DNA of 19,558 bases, taken from contig CABUSR010000033.1 of assembly GCA_902494245.1 (NCBI GenBank), positions 1 through 19,558 of the forward strand. Reading direction: 5' to 3'. Under the pieces are notes generated by a model. The model ran no database searches, was not told the origin of the DNA, and saw only the letters and a program-made list of their open reading frames with translations. This document shows, piece after piece, positions 6,585 through 14,224 of the stretch (within the stretch, counting starts at the first letter, position 1; each line of letters begins with the position of its first letter). The DNA comes from an uncultured Collinsella sp. (lineage in GTDB: Bacteria > Actinomycetota > Coriobacteriia > Coriobacteriales > Coriobacteriaceae). The position numbers and the translations under genes were made by a program.

Positions 6585-9500
6585 ATGGATCTTTCGACTT
6601 TGATGCCGCAACAGCTGCAGATTGTCAAAACGCTCGACCGCCCGCTGTTTGTCTCGGCGGGCGCCGGTTCGGGTAAGACCTTTACCCTCACGCGCCGCAT
6701 CGTCTATGCGCTCTCGCCCGAATCCGGTCCGTTCGCTGAGCATCTGGACCAGGTGCTCGCCATTACCTTTACCAAAGATGCCGCGGCCGAGATTCGCGAC
6801 CGCGTGCGCCGTGCGCTTATCGACGAGGGCATGGACGAGGAAGCACTGACCGTCGACGACGCGTGGATTTCGACTATTCACGGCATGTGCTCGCGTATCC
6901 TGCGCGCGCACGCGCTGGAGCTGGGCATCGACCCCGAGTTCACGGTGCTCACCGATACCGACGAGCTCATGGACCAGGCTGTTGAGCATGTGCTGGGTCG
7001 CGCGACGGCACCCGATGCCGCCCCCGAGCTCGCGGCATCGCTCAAGGCCCTCTATGCCTGGTATCCCATGGCGGGCGAGGGCGGTTCCTTTGGCGGCGGT
7101 ACGACCATCAAGGGTCTGGTGCGCGACCTGCTGGAGCTGTCGAGCCAATTGCCGGACGGTATGGACGACGTGCGCGTGGCGCGCGGCCAGGCCGATACCT
7201 CGGCACTCGCCGATGCCTATCGCGCGGCGCTGGGCGCAAGCAAGGCCGCGACCGAGAAGGCGCAGGTGGCGCTCGATGCCATCGACGCGTTCGAGGCGAG
7301 CGGCAAGACCATGGTCGATGCGGCGCGACTCATGATGTCGTGCACCATGCCGCGCGCGAGCAAGGCATTCCCCAAGGAGCAGGTCGAGCTGCTCAAGGCC
7401 GAGGCCGCCGATGCGTTTATCAATATCGTGCTTGCCTGCGGTGGCCCGGCGCTCGATGCGCTGGTGGGCCTGGCCCGTTCCGTGGAGGCTGAGTATCGCG
7501 CGCTGAAGGCTGCCCAGTCCGCCCTCGATAATAACGACCTGCTGCGCATGGCTTACGAGGCGTTGCGCGATTACCCTGCCATCCGTGCTGCGTACGAGGG
7601 CCGCTTTAAGATGGTCATGATCGATGAGTTTCAGGATACCGACCAGATGCAGGTCGATCTGATTCGCTATCTGACGGGCGCGGGGGAGCGCGCTCTGTGC
7701 ACCGTAGGCGATGCGCAGCAGTCGATCTACCGCTTCCGTGGCGCCGAGGTCGAGGTATTCCGTCGCCAGGAGCGCAAGGTGGGCTCGTCTGCCGCGCCCG
7801 AGGCGACTGCCGTGGCCGACGCCCCTGCTGGCGAGCTCGTCAAACTTGTGCGCAACTTCCGCAGCCACGACGAGGTGCTGCGCTACGTAGCACGCGTCTT
7901 TGACGGCGATGACGGCGGCCTGATGCAGGGCTTTTTGGATCTTGAGGCGAGCGACGGCCGCAAGGACACGCTGGTGGCAGACGCCTCGCGTCGCCAGGCC
8001 CTCTTTGTTGCCGGCGGCAGTATGCAGGAGCGCACACAGGCCAAGGCCCGTGCGATCGCCGAGCGCTTCCGCGCGCTTGCCGATGCCGGCCAGCCCCAGG
8101 GCGGCATGGTGCTGCTGCTGGGTCGCATGACCAATGCCGACGTCTACGCCCAGGCTTTCCGCGACCAGGGGCTCGACTGCGTGATCGCAGGCGGCTCGGT
8201 CTTTGCTCAGGCAGCCGAGGTACAGACGGTGCGTGCCCTGGTCTGCGCGCTCGCCAATCCGGCCGATACGGCGCAGGGTCTTATGCCGTTGCTGGCCTCG
8301 CCGATGTTTGCACTCGGCGCCCAGGAGTTCCTGGCGCTGGCGACCAAACTCGATAGCGAGACGGGGGAGACCTCGCGCCGGAATATCGACATGGGCATCA
8401 TGAGTGATTCCGATGTGTCCGGCTTGCAGGGCTTGCCACTGGTGACGCGCGCCCGCGAGGTGCTGCGCTATGCACTGCGCCGCGTGGGGCGTGATTCGTT
8501 CGCCAACATCGCGCGCGACGTGGTCAATGCTTCCGGCTGGTTTGTGCGTCTGGCGCAGCGCGGCCCCGAGGGCAAGGCCATTGCTGCCAACGTGCTCAAG
8601 GCGCTCGATGCCGTGGCTGAGGCTGAGGCCGAGTTCGGTAACTCGCCGCGCTCCATTGCGCTTGCCTTCGATCGCTTCCTGGCGGGCAAGGAGGCGCCGG
8701 GCGCGCTCAACGAGGAGGGTGACGGCGCGGTGCGCATCATGACGGTGCACGCCTCCAAGGGTCTGGAATATCCGGTCGTGGCGGTCGCCGAGTGCTTTGG
8801 CGTGCGTAAGTCCTCGGGTACGGCACAGATGGGTCGCGTCGAGGGCGGGGCGCAGGTCGTGGCACTGCCGGCGCGCTTCGACGGCGTTAAACTCGCCGAC
8901 GGAACTTTTGTGAAGGGCGATGACGTCAAAAAGCAGTTTGAGCATGCGTTTAAGGGCAAGGGCACGTCGCTGTGGCTGCCACCGGAGCTCATGGAGGACG
9001 TCTGTGCGACGGGTTCTCCCGCCGAGGCATTTGCTCGCCTGCGCAACGACGACCTGCAGCTTTCGCTCGAGGAGCGGGCTCGTCTGCTCTATGTCGCCAT
9101 GACGCGAGCGCGTGAGCTGGTCATTCTGGCGATGGATGCCGGCGTGAGCCGCGGCAAGGTGACGGCGCCGACCTTCGATGTCGAGACCGATCTGACCTAC
9201 GACGTGCTGCGCCGTATTTTGCCGACCGACGCTCTGGACATGCCGCAGCTCGATGCCGACCGCCTGGTGTTCGACAACTCCAAGCCGGGCGACTACGAGC
9301 TCATCTCGCTGGCGGACTTTACGTTTGGCGAGCAGGCGTTTGAGGCCAACGCTTCGCTGGATGCCGAGGGCAGGCTTGTTCGTGGCGATGCCGATGCAGA
9401 TGCTGCCGACGATTCGGCCAGTACAATCGTCCCCGGTCCTGCCGACCCCGAGCCCGATGCGTTTGAGCTCGTGTATCCCCAGGCGGTGGGCGTGCGCATG

Positions 9501-10217
9501 GGCATCTGTCCGTTCCCGGCGCGTGACTCGTATAGCTACTCGTCAATTGCCGCGGCGCTGCATGCCGAGTCCGAGGACCGTGCCGCCGAGGCGCACGTGC
9601 CCATGGACGAGGCTGGCGATGATGCAGAGTCGGATGGCTCGGAGATGACGGATGCAGACGTGGCCGCTGTCGAGCCCGCCGGCAATCCCATGGCGCTGGG
9701 CTCGGCCTTCCACGCCGCCTGCCAGTGGCTCATCGAGATGGGCGCCGATGCGCTGCCCGCTGAGCGTGCCGACGCCCTGGCTCGCCTGTGGTGCCTGACG
9801 CCGGAGCAGCGCGAACGCTTCGATGTTGCCCTGGACCGCTGGCTCAGGTCGTCGGTCCGTGCCGACCTGCTCGCGTGGCCGTGCGTTCGTGCCGAAGTGC
9901 CGTTCTTTTCGCTGGGCTGCGAGGACGAGGACATCGCCCGCTACGGTGCCTATGCCGAGGGCGCCATCGATGCACTGGCCACCGACCCGGCCGATCCGTC
10001 GCGCGCACTGGTTATCGATTACAAGACGGGCGGCACGCCGGACGAGACGCCGGACCAGCTGCTCGAGAAGCACGCCCTGCAGGCGCGCGTTTACGCCGAC
10101 GTGTTGCACAAGGCAGGCTTTGAGACGGTGACGGTCAAGTTCGTTCGCGTGGAGCAGGCGAATCCAGCCATCTTCGTCGAACCCGCCGAACCTCAAGTAG
10201 TCACCTACAATCTCTAG
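6585..10217 (+). CDS. addA: AddA-like UvrD/RecB-family helicase-nuclease
   Basis: The 1210-residue protein is an SF1A 3'-5' helicase fused to a RecB-type nuclease, close to B. subtilis AddA in size and order. Helicase motifs: Q-motif around Q9/Q10; Walker A SAGAGSGKT with K31; Walker B MIDEFQDTD with D347/E348; VGDAQQSIYRFRG from 374; NFRSHDEVL from 424; MTVHASKGLEYP from 719; LYVAMTRAR with R841. Nuclease motifs: H1043 in GSAFHAACQW, D1129 in GAIDAL, D1145 and K1147 in VIDYKTGG, then LQARVYA. Between helicase and nuclease are two acidic, low-complexity linkers at about 930-960 and 997-1034. AAGGAGGG (6566-6573) lies inside the 3' end of addB, eleven bases upstream, so the two are translationally coupled. 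Both subunits keep nuclease residues, implying an AddAB-type two-nuclease enzyme that cuts both strands. PcrA/UvrD is excluded by the nuclease domain. Confidence 0.9.
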   Translation: MDLSTLMPQQLQIVKTLDRPLFVSAGAGSGKTFTLTRRIVYALSPESGPFAEHLDQVLAITFTKDAAAEIRDRVRRALIDEGMDEEALTVDDAWISTIHGMCSRILRAHALELGIDPEFTVLTDTDELMDQAVEHVLGRATAPDAAPELAASLKALYAWYPMAGEGGSFGGGTTIKGLVRDLLELSSQLPDGMDDVRVARGQADTSALADAYRAALGASKAATEKAQVALDAIDAFEASGKTMVDAARLMMSCTMPRASKAFPKEQVELLKAEAADAFINIVLACGGPALDALVGLARSVEAEYRALKAAQSALDNNDLLRMAYEALRDYPAIRAAYEGRFKMVMIDEFQDTDQMQVDLIRYLTGAGERALCTVGDAQQSIYRFRGAEVEVFRRQERKVGSSAAPEATAVADAPAGELVKLVRNFRSHDEVLRYVARVFDGDDGGLMQGFLDLEASDGRKDTLVADASRRQALFVAGGSMQERTQAKARAIAERFRALADAGQPQGGMVLLLGRMTNADVYAQAFRDQGLDCVIAGGSVFAQAAEVQTVRALVCALANPADTAQGLMPLLASPMFALGAQEFLALATKLDSETGETSRRNIDMGIMSDSDVSGLQGLPLVTRAREVLRYALRRVGRDSFANIARDVVNASGWFVRLAQRGPEGKAIAANVLKALDAVAEAEAEFGNSPRSIALAFDRFLAGKEAPGALNEEGDGAVRIMTVHASKGLEYPVVAVAECFGVRKSSGTAQMGRVEGGAQVVALPARFDGVKLADGTFVKGDDVKKQFEHAFKGKGTSLWLPPELMEDVCATGSPAEAFARLRNDDLQLSLEERARLLYVAMTRARELVILAMDAGVSRGKVTAPTFDVETDLTYDVLRRILPTDALDMPQLDADRLVFDNSKPGDYELISLADFTFGEQAFEANASLDAEGRLVRGDADADAADDSASTIVPGPADPEPDAFELVYPQAVGVRMGICPFPARDSYSYSSIAAALHAESEDRAAEAHVPMDEAGDDAESDGSEMTDADVAAVEPAGNPMALGSAFHAACQWLIEMGADALPAERADALARLWCLTPEQRERFDVALDRWLRSSVRADLLAWPCVRAEVPFFSLGCEDEDIARYGAYAEGAIDALATDPADPSRALVIDYKTGGTPDETPDQLLEKHALQARVYADVLHKAGFETVTVKFVRVEQANPAIFVEPAEPQVVTYNL

Positions 10218-10229
10218 CCCTCAGATAAC

Positions 10230-10292
10230 TTGCGGTGGAATACGGACTGTTTTGGCCAAAAAAGCCGCCAAACAGTCCGCATTTCACCGCAA
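10230..10292. repeat. 63-base inverted repeat (23-nt arms) between addA and dnaE
   Basis: The left arm, 10230-10252, begins TTGCGGTGGAAT and ends GGACTGTTT. The right arm, 10270-10292, begins AAACAGTCC and ends TTTCACCGCAA. They agree at 21 of 23 positions. The 17-base loop contains GGC and GCC flanking a run of A, allowing the stem to extend. No T-tract follows on the plus strand, so a simple intrinsic terminator is unlikely, although the hairpin could protect the 3' end of addBA mRNA. Its sequence is unrelated to the inverted repeat at 3312-3400. Confidence 0.7.
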
Positions 10293-10347
10293 CTCAAGAG
10301 GAGCCGTGTTGGTTTGGCTAGGTTCGGGTGCCGTCCGCGCCGTGGGG

Positions 10348-10353
10348 TAAAAT
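10348..10353 (+). promoter_or_regulatory. Candidate -10 element for dnaE
   Basis: TAAAAT lies 39 bases upstream of the dnaE ATG in otherwise GC-rich DNA. The best -35 is only TTCGGG at 10323-10328, with a 19-base spacer. It is reported because the inverted repeat upstream suggests a transcription boundary. Confidence 0.3.
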
Positions 10354-10392
10354 CGTTCAGTCAGAACACGAACCCGCATCGGAGCTCATCAC

Positions 10393-13300
10393 ATGGCATT
10401 CGTCCATCTGCACAATCACACTGTTTTCTCCATGCTCGACGGCGCAACCCGTATCCAGGATATGGTCAATCGTGCCGTTGAACTTGGCATGCCCGCCGTG
10501 GCCATTACCGACCACGGCTACATGTATGGCGTGCCCGACCTGGCGCTGGCCTGCGACGCCGTCAATCACAACACGCCCGAGTACAAAACCTGGAGCCACG
10601 ACAAGGCCTTCTTGGAAAAGGACCGCCGCGACGAGCTGGCGGAGCCCGACCCCGAGGCAAACCCGCGCGAGCATGCCCAGTACGTCAAAGACATGGCCAT
10701 GTGGGACGAGAAGGGCAACATCGACGAGCTCAAACCGCCCCTGGTCATCAAGCCCATCTTTGGCTGCGAGGTCTACTTTACGCCGGACGAGACCCTTGCC
10801 CGCGACCATAAGCCCGAGCTCTACCACATGATCCTTCTGGCCAAGGATCAGGAGGGCTACGTCAACCTAATGCAGACGGTCTCCGAGGCCGCCGTGCAGG
10901 GCTTTTACTACAAGCCGCGCGTGACGCTCGACAACCTGCGCCGCCATGCCAAGGGCATGATCTGCACGAGCGCCTGTATCGCGGGCATCATCCCCAAATA
11001 CATCGACCGCGGCGACATGGAAGGCGCCATCAAGTGGGCCGAGACCTTCCGTGACACCTTCGAGCCCGGCGACTTCTACATCGAGATCCAGGAACACGGC
11101 ATCACCACCGACAACGGCCTGACCGACGAGCAGATGGACCGCACGCTCATCGACATCGCCAAGCAGGTGGGCGTCAAGGTTATCGCTACCAACGACTTCC
11201 ACTACCTGCGCCGCGAGGACGCGCCCGTGCAGGACGTCATCATGTGCATCGGCATGAACGCCAAGGTTGACGACCCCAACCGCATGCGCATGACCGGCTC
11301 GGAGTTTTACATGAAGACCGAGGAGGAGATGCGGGCGATGTTCCCGTATTGCCCCGAGGCCTGCGACAACACGCTCGAGATCGCCGACAAGTGCTACGTT
11401 GAGCTGGACTGGGACTCCATCATCCTGCCGCGCTTCCCGTTGCTCGATCCCGGCGAGACGCACGAGAGCCAGTTCCGTCGCGAGTGCGAGAAGGGCCTGC
11501 GCCAGCACTATGGTGACGACTGGGCCACGCGCGAGATCGGTGGCGTCAACATCAAAGAGCGCTTTGAGTACGAATACAAGGTCATCTGCGACAAGGGCTT
11601 TGCCGCCTACTTCCTCATCGTTGCCGAGTACGTGCAATGGGCCAAGGACAACGGCATCGGCGTCGGCCCCGGCCGTGGCTCGGTCGCCGGCGCTATCGTC
11701 GCCTACGCCATGAACATCACCGCGTTCGACCCGCTCGAGAACGGCCTGATGTTCGAGAGGTTCCTGTCCCCGCAGCGTACCGAGATGCCCGATATCGATA
11801 TGGACTTCGACGATGAGCGGCGCCTCGAGGTCGTGGAGCACGTTCGTCAGCTCTACGGCCCCGAGAAGGTCACCCACGTCATCACCTACTCGACCATCAA
11901 GGCCAAGCAGGCCATCAACGACGCCGCGCGCGTCTTGGACTACCCGGTCTACATGGGCCAGCGCCTGTCCAAGATGGTCTCGAGCGACCCCAAGGTCAAG
12001 CTCAAGCAGGTGCTCGACAAGCAGCCCGGCAAAGAGGATCTGTTTAACCCCGATTTTGCCGAGGCCTATAAAAAGGACGACGATGCCCGCCGCATCATCG
12101 ACACGGCGCTCTCGATCGAGGGTCTCACCCGTGGCGAGGGCGTGCACGCGTGCGCCGTTCTGATCTGCCGCGACCCCGTCAACGAGCACGTGCCCACCAA
12201 GCTCGACACCAAGGGCGGCGTCGAGATTACCCAGTACGAGGGCCATACCGTTGCCGACATGGGCCTGCTCAAGATGGACTTCCTGGGCCTGCGTACGCTG
12301 ACGGTTATCTCTAAGGCCAAGGCCAACATCAAAAAGAACTTCGGTATCGACATCAAAGAGGAAGAGATTCCCTTTGACGACCCCGAGATCTTTAAGCTCA
12401 TGGGCTCCGGCCACACCGCCGGCGTCTTCCAGGTCGAGTCCGCCGGCATGACGGCCACGATCAAGAACATGAAGCCCACCGAGTACAAGCACGTCGTGGC
12501 ATTGATCGCCCTATACCGCCCGGGCCCGCTGGGCGCCGGCATGGTCTCGTCCTACATCAACCGTATGAACGGCAAGGAGCCGGCCGTTTCCTACGACGAC
12601 CGCCTGGACGACATCCTGGGCGAAACCTACGGCACCATGGTCTACCAGGAGCAGGTTATGCTCATCTCCGTCGAGATGTGCGGCTTCTCCAAGGGCGAAT
12701 CGGACTCGCGTATCCGTAAGCCCGTGGCTAAGAAAAAGATTAAGCTGCTCACGTCGACGGTGCTCCACTGGGAGGATGGCTCGGACGAGACCACCTACGA
12801 CCACTGGATGAACGGCGCTATCAAGAACAACTACACGCGCGAGGTCGCCCAGAAGATTTGGGACGATGTTCTCGAGTTCGCATCCTACGCCTTCAACAAG
12901 TCGCACTCCGCCGGCTACGCCATCCTGGTTATGCAGACGGCGTGGCTCAAGGCGCACTATCCGCACGAGTACATGGCGGCTGTTCTGACGTCCTATACGG
13001 GCAAGACCGACAAGATCGTGCACTACGTCTCGGCATGCCGTCACGACGGCATTCCCGTGCTTTCGCCAGATGTCAACGAGTCCGGCACCGAGTTCACGGC
13101 TACCAAGGAAGGCGTGCGCTTTGGTCTGGCCGGCATCCGCGGCGTGGGTACCGGCGTGGCGCAGGCGATTATCGCAGAGCGCGAGGCAGGCGGCCCGTTT
13201 AAGACGCTGCACGACTTTGTCGAGCGCGTGGACTCGAGCCAGGCCAACCGTCGCGTGATCGAATCGCTGATCAAGGCAGGCGCCTTCGACTCCACGGGGT

Positions 13301-14196
13301 ATCCGCGTCGCCAGATGATGCACTTTGTGGACAAGAACAACCCCGAGAACATCATCGACGCCGCGGTAAAGCGCCAGAAGGACCGCGCGAGCGGTCAGAC
13401 CTCGTTCTTCGATATGTTCGGCGATGTTGAGGGCTCGGGCTTTGAGGTGAGCGTGCCCGATCCGGATGGCCAGGAATGGGACCGCCACCTTAAGCTGAGC
13501 CAGGAGAAAGAGGTTCTGGGCATCTATGTCTCGGACCACCCGCTGCGTCCGTTTGAGTATGCACTAGCCAAGGCGCGCGATTTTTCGTTCTCGCAGATCG
13601 ACACCGGATACGAGGTGCAAAACCCCACGGGTGGCACCATCAACCAGGAGATTCCCGAGGGCAAGGCGCTGTGGTGGGCCGGCATGGTCTCGAGCGTGTC
13701 CAAGCGCGTGACCAAAAACGGCGACCCCATGGGCATCGTGCAGCTCGAAGACATGGAAGGCGAGGCTACGGTCGTGGTGTTCCCCAAGACCTACAAGGAG
13801 GCCGAGGGGTATCTGTACGGCGAGGTCGATCCCGAGACCGGCGCGCAGCTGTCCGACGCGTTTGTGCGCATTAAGGGCAAGCTCGAGCGCTCGGACCGCG
13901 GCGACCAGATCATCGCGCAGGAGATTGTGCCGCTGGAGCTTAGCGAGGAGAAAAATAAGCCCAAGGTCTTTGAGGTCATGGTGCCAAACAGCCGATTTAG
14001 CCAGGGCAATATGGCGCGCCTGGCCACGGTGCTCACCACCAACCCGGGCGGCGACCGCGTGGAGATCTTTATTGAGCAAGTCGACGGGCGCGTGCTGCGT
14101 GCCGAGGTGCCGGCCAAGGTCAATGCACGCTCGATTCCGCTGCTGGCAGAGGCAAAGGCCATCGTCGGCAACCAAGGCCGCGTGACGGTTATCTAA
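10393..14196 (+). CDS. dnaE: DNA polymerase III subunit alpha
   Basis: This is the replicative C-family polymerase, 1267 residues against about 1160-1180 in E. coli and M. tuberculosis. The PHP domain (about 1-300) has a complete set of likely metal residues: H7, H9, D16, H41, E126, H145, C195, D268 and H270, so it may be a proofreading exonuclease as in mycobacterial DnaE1. Residues about 59-118 are an extra charged segment inside PHP, before IKPIFGCEVYF. Palm aspartates are D467 and D469 in PDIDMDFDDERR and D629 in MDFLGLR. Fingers and thumb show ALYRPGPLGAGM, DSRIRKPVAKKK (771-782, usually LRRAMGKK) and FNKSHSAGYA. Next come a helix-hairpin-helix near 911-925, QTSFFDMF from Q1002 as a likely beta-clamp-binding motif, and an OB domain from about 1090. 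GGAG (10381-10384) precedes the ATG by eight bases. Identification is secure. Confidence 0.97.
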   Translation: MAFVHLHNHTVFSMLDGATRIQDMVNRAVELGMPAVAITDHGYMYGVPDLALACDAVNHNTPEYKTWSHDKAFLEKDRRDELAEPDPEANPREHAQYVKDMAMWDEKGNIDELKPPLVIKPIFGCEVYFTPDETLARDHKPELYHMILLAKDQEGYVNLMQTVSEAAVQGFYYKPRVTLDNLRRHAKGMICTSACIAGIIPKYIDRGDMEGAIKWAETFRDTFEPGDFYIEIQEHGITTDNGLTDEQMDRTLIDIAKQVGVKVIATNDFHYLRREDAPVQDVIMCIGMNAKVDDPNRMRMTGSEFYMKTEEEMRAMFPYCPEACDNTLEIADKCYVELDWDSIILPRFPLLDPGETHESQFRRECEKGLRQHYGDDWATREIGGVNIKERFEYEYKVICDKGFAAYFLIVAEYVQWAKDNGIGVGPGRGSVAGAIVAYAMNITAFDPLENGLMFERFLSPQRTEMPDIDMDFDDERRLEVVEHVRQLYGPEKVTHVITYSTIKAKQAINDAARVLDYPVYMGQRLSKMVSSDPKVKLKQVLDKQPGKEDLFNPDFAEAYKKDDDARRIIDTALSIEGLTRGEGVHACAVLICRDPVNEHVPTKLDTKGGVEITQYEGHTVADMGLLKMDFLGLRTLTVISKAKANIKKNFGIDIKEEEIPFDDPEIFKLMGSGHTAGVFQVESAGMTATIKNMKPTEYKHVVALIALYRPGPLGAGMVSSYINRMNGKEPAVSYDDRLDDILGETYGTMVYQEQVMLISVEMCGFSKGESDSRIRKPVAKKKIKLLTSTVLHWEDGSDETTYDHWMNGAIKNNYTREVAQKIWDDVLEFASYAFNKSHSAGYAILVMQTAWLKAHYPHEYMAAVLTSYTGKTDKIVHYVSACRHDGIPVLSPDVNESGTEFTATKEGVRFGLAGIRGVGTGVAQAIIAEREAGGPFKTLHDFVERVDSSQANRRVIESLIKAGAFDSTGYPRRQMMHFVDKNNPENIIDAAVKRQKDRASGQTSFFDMFGDVEGSGFEVSVPDPDGQEWDRHLKLSQEKEVLGIYVSDHPLRPFEYALAKARDFSFSQIDTGYEVQNPTGGTINQEIPEGKALWWAGMVSSVSKRVTKNGDPMGIVQLEDMEGEATVVVFPKTYKEAEGYLYGEVDPETGAQLSDAFVRIKGKLERSDRGDQIIAQEIVPLELSEEKNKPKVFEVMVPNSRFSQGNMARLATVLTTNPGGDRVEIFIEQVDGRVLRAEVPAKVNARSIPLLAEAKAIVGNQGRVTVI

Positions 14197-14224
14197 GATA
14201 CCCCGGGTGAGATTGGAGGAAGTG

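Noticed and set aside
6345..8945. An 866-codon open frame on the minus strand opposite addB and addA
   Set aside because: It is the antisense shadow of two well-motifed genes in high-GC DNA; its translation is rich in Arg, His and Gly with no recognisable domain and no ribosome-binding site.
10230..10292. A standard intrinsic terminator for addA
   Set aside because: The hairpin is strong, but neither strand has a T-tract directly after the stem.
10867..12492. A 541-codon minus-strand open frame opposite dnaE
   Set aside because: It lies entirely under conserved dnaE motifs, and its Val/Leu/Gly/His-rich composition is typical of antisense frames in GC-rich genes.
14207..14224. A GTG start six codons upstream for the SNF2 protein
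   Set aside because: GGAGGA at 14215-14220 would lie inside the coding region and is correctly spaced only for the ATG at 14225.
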